From Leeuwenhoekiella polynyae (lineage in GTDB: Bacteria > Bacteroidota > Bacteroidia > Flavobacteriales > Flavobacteriaceae), in the NCBI RefSeq assembly GCF_004104075.1, contig NZ_QOVK01000001.1, forward strand, positions 124,001-188,000: DNA of 64,000 nt, read 5' to 3'. Each line of letters opens with the position of its first letter. The stretch's first letter is position 1. Made by a program: the position numbers and the translations under genes. Of this stretch, positions 53,671 to 63,018 are shown piece after piece. The notes beneath the pieces were generated by a model. It searched no databases. It was not told the origin of the DNA and saw only the letters and a list, made by a program, of their open reading frames with translations.

Positions 53671-53690
53671 CTTCATACTTCATACTTCAT
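53671..53690. repeat. 7-bp tandem repeat, nearly three units (CTTCATA)
   Basis: CTTCATA at 53671 and 53678, then CTTCAT at 53685. Lies at the right edge of the accessory region, 31 bp before the DUF1697 stop. Confidence 0.8.
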
Positions 53691-53721
53691 GTATTTAAAG
53701 GTTGATCCTAAGAATAAAGAA

Positions 53722-54255
53722 TTACGTTATTAATTCAATCAACTTCAAAGCGGTCTTCCAGTTGCGGGTGGTGGCGGTAAGATTTAGTTTTTTCTCAAAA
53801 AAAGCATTGGAGATTTTAGTTTTATGGTATTTCCCGGGAATAGTTAAGTATGCATAAGAAGTACTTATTATAAACTGATCAGGAGCAAAGCTGTTTTGGT
53901 CTAAAGCTGCAACATCTTCCGGTTTTGGTATTTCACTTAAAAACGTTAGATGTAAATTTTCAATAGGTTCAGCGCTAAACGGATTTACTTCAACAGCCTT
54001 TTTTATAGCATCAGCAGTTTTAACAACTACAGGAACCTCAAATCCAAATTCTTCTAAAATAGCATTACTTATAATTTTAGCCAATTGTGTTTCGGTATGT
54101 TTCTCATCAGATAGAAAAATGATGTTTCCGCTTTGTATGTAGGTTTTCACCTCTTTAAAATTTAGATCACTCATTAGTTGGCGTAATGTTGCCATAGGTA
54201 CTTTTCGGTGTCCACCTACATTTATCCCGCGCAAGAGCCCAATATAGTGCTGCAT
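53722..54255 (-). CDS. DUF1697 protein
   Basis: 177 residues. The DUF1697 start MQHYIGLLRGINVGGHRKVPM, YIQSGNIIFLSDE and FEVPVVVKTADAI are diagnostic of this family of small cytosolic alpha/beta proteins with unknown role. One base pair downstream of the GNAT gene, so co-transcribed with it. Normal length, intact. Confidence 0.9.
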   Translation of the reverse strand: MQHYIGLLRGINVGGHRKVPMATLRQLMSDLNFKEVKTYIQSGNIIFLSDEKHTETQLAKIISNAILEEFGFEVPVVVKTADAIKKAVEVNPFSAEPIENLHLTFLSEIPKPEDVAALDQNSFAPDQFIISTSYAYLTIPGKYHKTKISNAFFEKKLNLTATTRNWKTALKLIELIT

Positions 54256-54256
54256 A

Positions 54257-54862
54257 TCACAAGTTTTTATAGCGGTTCAATTTATAATTTAATGTTTTCT
54301 TTACACCCATCCACTCACTTTCTGTAATAGAAAAAACAACAGTATCGCGATAGCTTCCGTCTGCATTAAGACGATGATTGCGCAGAATACCATCCTGTTT
54401 TGCACCAAGACGCGCAATAGCTTCTCGAGATTTTATATTAAACCAGTTGGTGACGATTTGTACAGCGATGCAGTTCAATCCTTCAAATGCGTATTGTAAT
54501 AGCAAATACTTACATTGTGTATTTGCAGCAGTGCGTTGATAACTTTTAGCATACCAGGTATATCCTATTTCCAGCCGTCTGTGCTCCGGTTGTAAATTGT
54601 AGAAACGGGTACAACCTATAATCGTTTCAGTTTGTGTATCTATTATGGTGAGCGGATATTCTAATCCCTTTTCTTTTTGAGCTAAAGCAGTAGCAATATA
54701 CGAGTCTATTGAGTTGGCATCAGGAACAGAAGTATACCACAATTCCCAGAGTTTACCGTCTGAAGCTGCTTTTAGAAGTCCGTCTTTATGCTCTGCTTTT
54801 AAAGGAATAAGCGTAACGCTTTCGCTTTTAAAATGTAAGATTTTATCAATCCAGTGTTTCAT
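54257..54862 (-). CDS. GNAT N-acetyltransferase (RimJ/RimL-like)
   Basis: 201 residues. RimJ-type features: VTLIPLKAEHKDGLLKAA, IIGCTRFYNLQPEHRRLEIGYTWY, YLLLQYAFEGLNCIAVQIVT and NIKSREAIARLGAKQDGILRNH. The acetyl-CoA loop reads SYQRTAANTQCK, the variant seen in this subgroup. Acceptor unknown. Operon with DUF1697. Confidence 0.85.
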   Translation of the reverse strand: MKHWIDKILHFKSESVTLIPLKAEHKDGLLKAASDGKLWELWYTSVPDANSIDSYIATALAQKEKGLEYPLTIIDTQTETIIGCTRFYNLQPEHRRLEIGYTWYAKSYQRTAANTQCKYLLLQYAFEGLNCIAVQIVTNWFNIKSREAIARLGAKQDGILRNHRLNADGSYRDTVVFSITESEWMGVKKTLNYKLNRYKNL

Positions 54863-54912
54863 AATTCGTTAACAGGAAATGGTTGTTGTGATAAAATTAG
54901 GTTTTAAATAAA

Positions 54913-54943
54913 AAAAGAGCCTCCAAATAGAAGAGGCTCTTTT
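54913..54943. terminator. Terminator downstream of the M28 peptidase
   Basis: AAAAGAGCCTC / GAGGCTCTTTT stem with a 9-nt loop, A-run on the left and T-rich on the right. Serves the minus-strand peptidase gene ending at 54986. Confidence 0.85.
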
Positions 54944-54985
54944 AAAATTTTTACTCAATAATCGAGATAATCATTTTACCAGGTA

Positions 54986-56032
54986 TTACGGAGTTTTATC
55001 AACTACAATTCGGTCTTCACGGTTTGCTAATTCCCAGGCAGTTAAAAACACAAGTTGTGCACGTTTTGCAAGCATAGGGTAGTTGATTTTATCTGGAGTA
55101 TCAGAAACTTTATGGTAATCTGCGTGAGTACCATTAAAGTAAAAGATGATAGGTACACCTTGCTTAGCAAAGTTGTAATGGTCAGAACGGTAATAAAAAC
55201 GATTAGGATCGTTATCATCATTATAGGTATAATCCAGATCAATGTTCATATACTTGTTATTAACAGCAGTAGAAATGCTGTCTAACTCAGTACTCAACTT
55301 GTCAGAACCTATTAAGTATATGTAATTCTCATTGTCTGCGTGTGCATCATCAACACGACCAATCATGTCAATATTTAAATCGGCTACTGTATTTGCGATA
55401 GGGAAAATAGGATTCTCAGCATAATAGCTAGAGCCGTATAAGCCTTTCTCTTCACCTGTTACATGTAAGAAAACGATAGAACGTTGTGGTCTGTAACCAG
55501 CTTCTACAGCTTTGTTAAATGCTTCAGCGATCTCTAATACACCTACCGTACCAGAACCATCATCATCTGCACCATTAAATACTTCACCATCATCACGAAC
55601 ACCTACGTGATCTAAATGTGCTGAAATAACAATGTATTCTTCAGGCTTAGTACTACCTTTAATATAAGCAACAACATTTTCTGATGCTTTTATACCGCTT
55701 CCTGCTCTAAAAAAGCTTTCTGGTACTGTCTGAAAATAGGTGCTGTCTATAGCAGATGGTATTTCTTGACTTACGTAAAAATCTTTAAGATATTCTGCTG
55801 CTTTTTTCTGTCCTGGTTCACCAGTATTACGACCTTCAAATTCGTCAGAAGCATACACGTAAAGCATTTCTTTTAACTCGTCTGCTGTAATACTTTCAGC
55901 AAAAGGCATTGGATCAACATTTGTTAGATCTACAGTTTTACCAGAACGGCTAGAAGATTCATTCATTTTAGGACCGCACTTTACAAGAAGAATACTTGCA
56001 AGTATACCGGTCATCCACATTATTTTTTTCAT
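54986..56032 (-). CDS. M28-family metallopeptidase lipoprotein
   Basis: 348 residues, lipobox Cys19 (SILLVKCGPK). Two-zinc aminopeptidase set complete: His139 (SAHLDH), Asp156 (NGADDDGSG), Glu194-Glu195 (TGEEKGLYGS), Asp222 (NIDMIG) and His285 (YRSDHYNF). Envelope-anchored aminopeptidase or carboxypeptidase, also seen as glutamate carboxypeptidase-like in this group. Single gene. Confidence 0.93.
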   Translation of the reverse strand: MKKIMWMTGILASILLVKCGPKMNESSSRSGKTVDLTNVDPMPFAESITADELKEMLYVYASDEFEGRNTGEPGQKKAAEYLKDFYVSQEIPSAIDSTYFQTVPESFFRAGSGIKASENVVAYIKGSTKPEEYIVISAHLDHVGVRDDGEVFNGADDDGSGTVGVLEIAEAFNKAVEAGYRPQRSIVFLHVTGEEKGLYGSSYYAENPIFPIANTVADLNIDMIGRVDDAHADNENYIYLIGSDKLSTELDSISTAVNNKYMNIDLDYTYNDDNDPNRFYYRSDHYNFAKQGVPIIFYFNGTHADYHKVSDTPDKINYPMLAKRAQLVFLTAWELANREDRIVVDKTP

Positions 56033-56196
56033 AGAGGGTTATTATTTTATTGCCCTAAAAATACACTTTTACTTGATAATCGAAATTAAAACGCATAAAT
56101 GCTTGCTGAAAATTTAAGAAGTATCATCATCCAGCAATTTGATTATGATTCAGATAAAGACATTATAATAATTTGTAAAACCTTTTTGCTGAAATT

Positions 56197-56892
56197 TTAA
56201 AACCGAAGATAAAAGCTCTCATCTTCTGCTTTGTGCAAATTGATATTGTTGTAATCTGCCATGAAGTTTTGAATTCCGTTTATTGCTGAAAATTCGTTCT
56301 GAGTGTGTGTAGTCGTAAGCACAATTGATTTTGAATTTCCGTTAGCAGCAGCCTGTGCTCCGGTAGGACTGTCTTCAAAAATCAAACATTCTTCAAGTTT
56401 AATCGCTAGATCGTTTGCTACCATCTCAAATACTTGCGGATCAGGTTTACCACGCGCTACCATATCTGAATGTACAACTGTTTTAAAAAATTCCTGAAGC
56501 TTTAAGGCTTCTACAGCGAACTCTGCATTCTCCTTAGGTGCGGCGGTACCAATACCCATTGGGATACCTAGTTTTTTAGCATTATCAAGAAACTCTTGCA
56601 AACCCGGAAGCAATTTTATTTGATCAGCATAGATCTCGCGATAGGCAGCTTCTTTATCCCAAGCGATCTGAGCCACTTCCTCATCGGTATAACGATCACC
56701 AAATAAGCGGCGAATGATTTCGTTGTTCACTCCGTGTATGTCCCGTTTCACTTCTTCAAGCGTCATATCAAGACCTAATTCTTTCAGCTTTTTTTGCCAA
56801 GCACGGTGGTGAATCATCATATTATCAATCATCGTCCCATCCATATCAAAGATGAGTGCTTTTACCGGTATTTTAGTCTTTTGAGAAATCAA
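56197..56892 (-). CDS. HAD-superfamily phosphatase (beta-phosphoglucomutase-like)
   Basis: The start is uncertain. The ATG at 56964 lies next to the terminator of the upstream gene and gives a non-family leader. TTG at 56892 (MISQKTKIPVKALIFDMDGT) is preferred, giving 231 residues. HAD motifs: FDMDGTMIDN (I), IGTAAPKEN (II), K in RGKPDPQVF (III), IFEDSPTGAQAA (IV). The cap helix DIHGVNNEIIRRLFG fits beta-phosphoglucomutase-like enzymes. Substrate not predictable. Confidence 0.85.
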   Translation of the reverse strand: MISQKTKIPVKALIFDMDGTMIDNMMIHHRAWQKKLKELGLDMTLEEVKRDIHGVNNEIIRRLFGDRYTDEEVAQIAWDKEAAYREIYADQIKLLPGLQEFLDNAKKLGIPMGIGTAAPKENAEFAVEALKLQEFFKTVVHSDMVARGKPDPQVFEMVANDLAIKLEECLIFEDSPTGAQAAANGNSKSIVLTTTHTQNEFSAINGIQNFMADYNNINLHKAEDESFYLRF

Positions 56893-56975
56893 TATGAAGA
56901 ATTTTGAGATTAAAGAACGAATATAATAGGATAGAAGTGATTTACAAGAGTGCAGCGGAATCAAAAATACAAAAA

Positions 56976-57001
56976 GGCGCTATTATGTTATAAATAGCGC
57001 C
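56976..57001 (-). terminator. Terminator of the M1-like gene
   Basis: GGCGCTATT / AATAGCGCC stem, 8-nt loop, A5 on the left giving minus-strand U5. 34 bp past the stop at 57035. Confidence 0.85.
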
Positions 57002-57034
57002 ACAATTTAGATATTATTGAAGGTATTCTAAATA

Positions 57035-58348
57035 TTAATATTCTGTAATAACTTCTTCACTAACAGGTATGATAGATCTCATTTCAAACTGATTAAGGAG
57101 CTCTTTTTCAAGTTGGGTGATATAATCTGTTCTCTCTCTTATTTGGTTCATACTATCGGTAAAAGCTTGTAGACTGCGTTTACCTACTTTTAGATTTTGA
57201 AACATGTTGCTGATGAAGCGAGACATTTCAACTTCACCAATTGCATTTTCAAGATCCACAAATTGTTCAGGTGTTATGAGAAGTGCTTGTAGACGAGTTT
57301 GATCTGTGGTAGGCGTGGTTGCAACAGCATTTTTAGTAAGATAGCTGTTGAGTGAATTGTACTGATTAGGGTTGTATTTTTTAAGATATTTAAGTTTTAC
57401 GTATTTAGCTAGTGATTGTAAAAGCATTTTATCTAATTGATTTTCAGGCTTAAAGTTGCTTGCTAAGTAATAATATGCGTCACTCTCTTTAATGGCATAG
57501 TCAATTTTATCAGAATCAACATTTTGAGCCGTATTGATGATGGTGTTATAGGTGCTCTCATTACCATAAACTGGAGAACTTATTTGAGCATATACTACTT
57601 TATCATCATCAGAAACCTGTGTCAATTCTTCTAAAAATCCACGAGTTTTAGCAAATTTAGCTTCCAGTTGCGGGATATCTTTTTCGGGTACATTTATATA
57701 ATTAGCATATTTTCCAGTTTGATAATTTAAATCACCTGCCAAAAGAACCAGATCTCCCGCTACTTTATTATTTGTAAAAACTGATCCACTGGGTTGGGGT
57801 TTGCCTTTTCCTATATAAATTTTATCACACGTATCACAATTAGCAGTAATCGAATAAGTATAAATAAATGGATTCATATAATCTGAAATATTACTAGACT
57901 TATTTACAATTTCAGGGTACCATTTATCTGTATTTCCCGCTCTTAAAACACCGTTTGAATATACAAGCTGACCTTTATATCGTTTAGCATTTTTAGAATT
58001 TTCAAATTTTTTGAATGTACCTCTTGTTACAATTTTAAGTTCTGATTGCGGATTGATTTCTATTTCACATCCTACAAGAACGGTGTAGATCAAACAATCG
58101 TCACAGTTTTGTGGAACTTTACTTGAAGCAATTCGACCTCCGTTAAGATAGATAGCATCAACCTTTATGTATTCATTAAGCCTGAAAGATAGCGTTTGCG
58201 TGTCTATAGGAAGATTTGTGATTTTGTAAGTAGCGTCTATCGTCTCATCTTCAAGTGAAATAGTAACATCACCGTTTAAATGACTCAATTTTTGAGCACT
58301 GGTAAACTGGGTGATTAAAAACAAAAAAAGTAATAAAGCAATTCTCAT
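57035..58348 (-). CDS. Exported protein resembling the N-terminal domain of M1 peptidases, no catalytic motif
   Basis: 437 residues, signal peptide (MRIALLLFLFLITQFTSAQ). The beta-rich first half (ATYKITNLPIDTQTLSFRLNEYIKVDAIYLNGG ... YTYSITANCDTC) looks like the N-terminal domain of M1 aminopeptidases, and the second half is helical. HExxH and GxMEN are absent, so no peptidase activity is expected. Several Cys pairs (CDDC, CDTC) in the first half. The relation to M1 is my inference from fold pattern only. Confidence 0.5.
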   Translation of the reverse strand: MRIALLLFLFLITQFTSAQKLSHLNGDVTISLEDETIDATYKITNLPIDTQTLSFRLNEYIKVDAIYLNGGRIASSKVPQNCDDCLIYTVLVGCEIEINPQSELKIVTRGTFKKFENSKNAKRYKGQLVYSNGVLRAGNTDKWYPEIVNKSSNISDYMNPFIYTYSITANCDTCDKIYIGKGKPQPSGSVFTNNKVAGDLVLLAGDLNYQTGKYANYINVPEKDIPQLEAKFAKTRGFLEELTQVSDDDKVVYAQISSPVYGNESTYNTIINTAQNVDSDKIDYAIKESDAYYYLASNFKPENQLDKMLLQSLAKYVKLKYLKKYNPNQYNSLNSYLTKNAVATTPTTDQTRLQALLITPEQFVDLENAIGEVEMSRFISNMFQNLKVGKRSLQAFTDSMNQIRERTDYITQLEKELLNQFEMRSIIPVSEEVITEY

Positions 58349-58610
58349 CAGTAGGTTAGATTTTAGACTAAAATATTGAACTCGTTTTTAGTAGTCTTTT
58401 TAGCGTGTTCTTTATCCTGAAAAAAGAGAACTTTATCTGTAAAGCTATTTTAAGCTAGACGTATTGCGAGATTTCACAGATGAAATCGATAAGGAATTCC
58501 TTAAAGATCTGAATATACAGTACTTTTAATGAAATTAATCGGGATTTAATTGTAGATATTAAAATATCACTTGTACAAATTGAAAATATTTTAAGAAATA
58601 ATTAACAATC
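58349..58610. other. AT-rich intergenic region
   Basis: 262 bp. Should hold the promoter of the M1-like gene and the 3' end of the GGCT-like gene's transcript. No ORF, repeat or clear terminator seen. Confidence 0.4.
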
Positions 58611-58949
58611 TTAATTGATGATGTTTTTTGGGCTTTCGCAATAAAAATTCGCCTTTGTGTTTGAGTCTAATATGATGATTCTTCGCTCATAAGAGTTTCC
58701 TTCATATTCGTCTGCAAGAGCTAATTCGAAGTCTTTTAGTTCGTAGACAATTCCCTCAATTTGATCGTTCTCATCACCGGTATATATAGCTATAAAATAG
58801 GATTGTACTTGCGGATGATTTTCAGGTATTTTGATAGTTCCTAATCTGTATTTTTTTAGAAAGTCTTTTTTACCCTTAAGTTTTCGGCCAAATAATTCTG
58901 TTTGAATTTTGATATTCTGAAGCGTTCCGTAGGTGAATAAAAACGCCAT
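58611..58949 (-). CDS. Gamma-glutamylcyclotransferase-like (GGCT/AIG2) protein
   Basis: 112 residues, typical length. LFTYGTL (substrate-binding YGTL at 7-10), IEGIVYEL and DEYEGNSYERR with the likely catalytic Glu (81 or 83). Family members release 5-oxoproline from gamma-glutamyl amines. It starts 6 bp after the stop of the large lectin gene on the same strand. Confidence 0.85.
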   Translation of the reverse strand: MAFLFTYGTLQNIKIQTELFGRKLKGKKDFLKKYRLGTIKIPENHPQVQSYFIAIYTGDENDQIEGIVYELKDFELALADEYEGNSYERRIIILDSNTKANFYCESPKNIIN

Positions 58950-58955
58950 CTATTA

Positions 58956-61457
58956 CTATCGTTTAAGACTAAAATGGCCTTTGTATTCTTTCTGCTCTCC
59001 CAATGTATCGGTTAGTAAAACGGTATACCAATATTCGTCAGAAGGCAAGGTTTTGTCTCGTACAGTACCATCCCAATTTTGGTCAAAATCTATTAATGAT
59101 TTTAATAATTTTCCGTAGCGGTTGTAGATATATACAGTGATTGCGGTAAAATTAGCATTACTCAAGCCTGCAGCTCCCCATTCATCATGATAGCCATCAT
59201 TGTTAGGTGTAAAATACTTTGGGAACCCTAATACCGGAATCTCAATACTGCTCAAACCGCACCCATTTTTATCCCTTACATAGAGTGTTCTAAAACCAAT
59301 TGCTACATTTCTAAAGACAGCCTCATCTTGATAGGGGCCAAGTGCATCATCTAAAGCAAACTCATAATCACCTATACCCAAATTATTCAAATCAATAACG
59401 CGAATTGTATTGATCTCATTTTCAGTCATTACTTCAATAGTATTCATATCTACTGTAGCAGCTTCAGAAGCTATAACTTCAATCATTTTAGACGCTGACT
59501 TACAACCGTAAGCCGTAGTTGCAGTAACCGTATAGACCCCGGGAGAATTCACCACTACAGAAGCTGTATTTCCTATGCTCGTACCCGAAGCATCGGTCCA
59601 GTTATAAGTATAAGCGTCTCTCGCGTTAGTGGTCTCTAACGTAAAAGAACTCGCATTACTGCAGAATTTTCCTTCGTTTAGAATATCAAATACCGGGATG
59701 GGTTCAACTAGTAATTGCAAATGTGGCCCTACTCCAAAGCATGAACCCGATGTTGCATCGTCAACACGAACATATAATGTCTGAGCATTTACAGTTTCGT
59801 TTGTATAAGAGTTTTGAGGAAGAATTTCGTTTGTGGCAAGCAGTGCATCTTGTTCATTTCTAAAATAAGAAACCTTTAAATTATTTCCTGACGGGAATTG
59901 ACTCAACATAGCGGCAGTGGCTTCAGACAGGTCAAAATTTTGAAAACCATCAACAGTGCCATCTGTATCACATTGGGTTAAATTATAACTATATCCAGTA
60001 GGAAACGAAGTCGTTGAAACTTCAAGATTTAGAATTGACACTTTAAAGCAACCATTTGCATTTTCGGTATATGAATAGATTGTGCTGCCGTTTTGATTGT
60101 TATAGGATTCTGGTGTTATTATAGTATTCCCAGAATTTGTATCTGCGTCAAATCGGGTTTGATAAAACGTAACATTAATATCGGTATCACTAGTAATAAA
60201 TGGTATGCTGTTATTAAGATTGAAGTCTGTAAAACCATCTGGAGTTCCGTCTTCATCACAATTTTTAATGGTGATTGTATCGGCTGCATCTACAACATCA
60301 AGTATTGTTGCAGTAACAGTTTTACGACTACCGGTATTACAACCTAAAGCTTCGCCAGCTACATAAAAATTTTGAGTTGTATTAATTATTGGATTGTAAT
60401 TAGTTCCTGTATGAACCAGATTTCCACCAGATGGAGCATCATACCAATTCAAGATCCCATCTGTTGTGCTAGCACTTAAGTTTACAGTTCCCGCGCCACA
60501 GCGCGTATCACCTGTTACGGTAGTAGTGGGTATGCTGATACTAGTTGAGGTTGCAATTTTTAGCGATGGATCACCCGGCATCCCACCGTATTCTACAAGA
60601 TAACCTTTAGGCTGAAAGTCTAGGTTAGTCTCCCCGGTTGTTCTGAGATCATTCCAGGAGCCGGGAATACCAATACCCGGAGCAGTAATATGAGCATAGT
60701 CTTCGCCGCCATTTACATTATTAGGTTCACCGCTATTCCAATAGGCAAACCTTGTGGTGCTTCCGTTAGGACCACCACGCCAAAACTCAACACCTCCTGC
60801 AAGACCTTCGGGGCCGGTAACCCATTCCCAAACTCCTTCCTGAGCTTCATCTGTACCACCAATCCATCCGGCACCTTGAGTTTGTTCTCCGCATAAAACA
60901 GCCTCTTCAAAAGATGTTAATGTTGCTAAATATCCTTGTAATCCATAATAAACTCTATTCTCAGCTGCAGTTTTAGCAGCTTCCCAGGTTATTAAATTAT
61001 CAGGGACATACTCATAATAGTGGTCTGTTGAGGGTAAATAATTAGCCTGACCTATAGTGATAGAGAACGCTCTCTTGCCGCTTATGTTTGCTCGTGAGCT
61101 TCTAAAGGTAACTGCTCTGACCGCAGCAATTATTTCTGCAGTGGTTATTGTAGTAGAAAATGTAAGAGTGAGCTTTGCATTACCCGGGTTAAATGATTGT
61201 GAAATATTAGGTAGGTTAGGAATCTCTAAAAAGTCGCTTCCTCTTTCGTAACCTGAAGAAATCTGAATATAAAGAGCATCAATTGGAGAGTCGCCAGGAT
61301 TTTGAAGATCAAAATCAGGAGCTATAGTAATACTTGATAACGGACAATAAATTTGATCTGCATCAGCTTCTAATATTGGAGCTTGACCACGTGTAGTATC
61401 TATATTAAGTAAGAAGAGTAGAAGTAGAAAAAGTGTCTTAGATAATTTTATGTTCAT
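58956..61457 (-). CDS. Secreted C-type-lectin-domain protein with T9SS type B (CHU_C) sorting domain
   Basis: 833 residues. Signal peptide to about 25; N-terminal beta domain; C-type-lectin-like domain (about 145-290) with WEAAKTAAENRVYYGLQGYLATLTS, GWIGGTDEAQEGVWEWVTG and YWNSGEPNNVNGGEDYAHI. Then Ig-like repeats with ITIKNCDEDGTPDGFTDFNL and YNLTQCDTDGTVDGFQNFDL. The C-terminal KYFTPNNDGYHDEW...YNRYGKLL...NWDG...PSDEYWYTV is the type IX secretion type B sorting domain. A cell-surface adhesin or carbohydrate-binding protein. Confidence 0.93.
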   Translation of the reverse strand: MNIKLSKTLFLLLLFLLNIDTTRGQAPILEADADQIYCPLSSITIAPDFDLQNPGDSPIDALYIQISSGYERGSDFLEIPNLPNISQSFNPGNAKLTLTFSTTITTAEIIAAVRAVTFRSSRANISGKRAFSITIGQANYLPSTDHYYEYVPDNLITWEAAKTAAENRVYYGLQGYLATLTSFEEAVLCGEQTQGAGWIGGTDEAQEGVWEWVTGPEGLAGGVEFWRGGPNGSTTRFAYWNSGEPNNVNGGEDYAHITAPGIGIPGSWNDLRTTGETNLDFQPKGYLVEYGGMPGDPSLKIATSTSISIPTTTVTGDTRCGAGTVNLSASTTDGILNWYDAPSGGNLVHTGTNYNPIINTTQNFYVAGEALGCNTGSRKTVTATILDVVDAADTITIKNCDEDGTPDGFTDFNLNNSIPFITSDTDINVTFYQTRFDADTNSGNTIITPESYNNQNGSTIYSYTENANGCFKVSILNLEVSTTSFPTGYSYNLTQCDTDGTVDGFQNFDLSEATAAMLSQFPSGNNLKVSYFRNEQDALLATNEILPQNSYTNETVNAQTLYVRVDDATSGSCFGVGPHLQLLVEPIPVFDILNEGKFCSNASSFTLETTNARDAYTYNWTDASGTSIGNTASVVVNSPGVYTVTATTAYGCKSASKMIEVIASEAATVDMNTIEVMTENEINTIRVIDLNNLGIGDYEFALDDALGPYQDEAVFRNVAIGFRTLYVRDKNGCGLSSIEIPVLGFPKYFTPNNDGYHDEWGAAGLSNANFTAITVYIYNRYGKLLKSLIDFDQNWDGTVRDKTLPSDEYWYTVLLTDTLGEQKEYKGHFSLKR

Positions 61458-61460
61458 AGT

Positions 61461-63014
61461 CTAATCTTCAAAAAGTGTTGCTTGATAGGCACCTGAGTCT
61501 GCCCGATTTGATCTGGATTCTCCTAAAATATCTAAAGGAACTTTAAGTGCTGTGCTGGGATCACCTAGATTTTTTGCTGCAGAATCATCACCAATTCTGT
61601 AATCATTTATAGCTGAATTTCTAAAATCAGGATTCTCGCTGAATAGTATATTTAAGTAAATACGTTCATTATTGAAGTCGTAGTTGACATCATTAGCAAA
61701 CTCACCAAAAGAATCATCAAATTTGATTAAGGAATGTGAAAAACTGAAATTAAAATCAGTAGTAGCCAAAGCTTCTAAGCTGATCTCCTGCGATTGATTG
61801 CCGTAAATGATACAGTTAGTAAATGTTGCTTGCTTTAATGCCGAAGTAAACAATTCTGAGTCGGTTTCTAGAAAATTATCTAGCCGTACAGCCGGCGTAT
61901 TTCTGAAACTTTGAGACCAATAATTAGCAAATGTACTGTGAGTAAACTCATAATTACCTCCTAAACGCAGCCATAAATTGGAGACTCCTGAATTGCCAAT
62001 AACTAAATTCTCTCCAAGAATTGATGCGGTTAAGGCATATAACCCCATACTTGACGTATTGTAGATCTGTGTATTTTTTATGTAAAAATCTGGATTCACA
62101 TCACCGGTATTTCCATCAGCGAGAATACCTATGTTGTTGTTCTTTATAGTAACATAATCTATAGAGGCTGTGCTACCGGGAGTAAACCAAATTGTTCCCC
62201 ACTGACCGGGGACTTCGCTGTATTCTGGTTCTAAGCGGTCACCTTCAAGAATGATCTCGTTTTCTAAAATTTCTTGATCCTCACTCAAAGCACCAGTTGC
62301 TTCTAAACGTGATCCATTTGCAAAAATGAGTCCGCTGTTTTCATGAAAATGAATACGCGCACCGGCATCTATTTGCAACGTTTTACCAGAAGGTATTCCG
62401 GCATAGCCGTAAATAACATAAGGCTTTTGGTTGGTGAAATTCAATTGATCATCCTCTAGTAAAAAACCTTCAACCGTTAGGGGAGCTCCTGTTTCGTTAA
62501 GACCAATTTCTAAGGTTTCTTTAATACCTGCGGCATTTTTCTCTGGATATAAAAAAATCGCATCCTGAATAAGTGTAACCAGTTCTACGGTTTGTAGATT
62601 GCTACCAGAATCAAACTGAATTTGATCGGTGTATACAAAGCTGTTTTCGGTTTGAATAGTTGCATCTACAGTAGTTTCAATAAAAATATAAATACTGTCT
62701 TTAGGTAGAATTTCTATGTTTTTAAAAACCGTTCCGGCCAGGCCGTCAACATTAAGCCTATATTGAGAGTTTTCGCCTTGCGATAAACCAACATAAGGTA
62801 TCGAGATAAGATTAGTTGAGTTGTTGTAAACCTTTAAATTATAAGTGCTGCTGCCAATATTTGAAAAAATCGTATCTAAAAAAACCGTGTCTTTAGAAAA
62901 CCACAGGTTCCCTTCACTGCGCGTAGGTTCAAAATCTTCACGGCACGCACTCATAAAAAGCGTAGCAGTAAAAACAGCAAGAAATAGAAGTCCGGTTTTT
63001 AGTAGATTTTTCAA
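61461..63014 (-). CDS. Large lipoprotein with parallel beta-helix-like repeats
   Basis: 517 residues, lipoprotein signal (LFMSACREDFEP). After an Ig-like part (VFLDTIFSNIGSSTYNLKVYN, similar to choice-of-anchor segments), a long right-handed beta-helix-like stretch: IDYVTIKNNNIGILADGNTGD, FYIKNTQIYNTSSMGLYAL, FTNCIIYGNQSQEISL. C-terminus DILGESRSNRADSGAYQ is typical of secreted beta-helix proteins. 3 bp upstream of the lectin gene; they are one operon. No catalytic residues assigned. Confidence 0.75.
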   Translation of the reverse strand: MKNLLKTGLLFLAVFTATLFMSACREDFEPTRSEGNLWFSKDTVFLDTIFSNIGSSTYNLKVYNNSTNLISIPYVGLSQGENSQYRLNVDGLAGTVFKNIEILPKDSIYIFIETTVDATIQTENSFVYTDQIQFDSGSNLQTVELVTLIQDAIFLYPEKNAAGIKETLEIGLNETGAPLTVEGFLLEDDQLNFTNQKPYVIYGYAGIPSGKTLQIDAGARIHFHENSGLIFANGSRLEATGALSEDQEILENEIILEGDRLEPEYSEVPGQWGTIWFTPGSTASIDYVTIKNNNIGILADGNTGDVNPDFYIKNTQIYNTSSMGLYALTASILGENLVIGNSGVSNLWLRLGGNYEFTHSTFANYWSQSFRNTPAVRLDNFLETDSELFTSALKQATFTNCIIYGNQSQEISLEALATTDFNFSFSHSLIKFDDSFGEFANDVNYDFNNERIYLNILFSENPDFRNSAINDYRIGDDSAAKNLGDPSTALKVPLDILGESRSNRADSGAYQATLFED

Positions 63015-63018
63015 CAGA

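Noticed and set aside
53317-53705. Plus-strand ORFs of 97 and 71 codons
   Set aside because: Antisense to the IS91-type remnant, without family sequence of their own.
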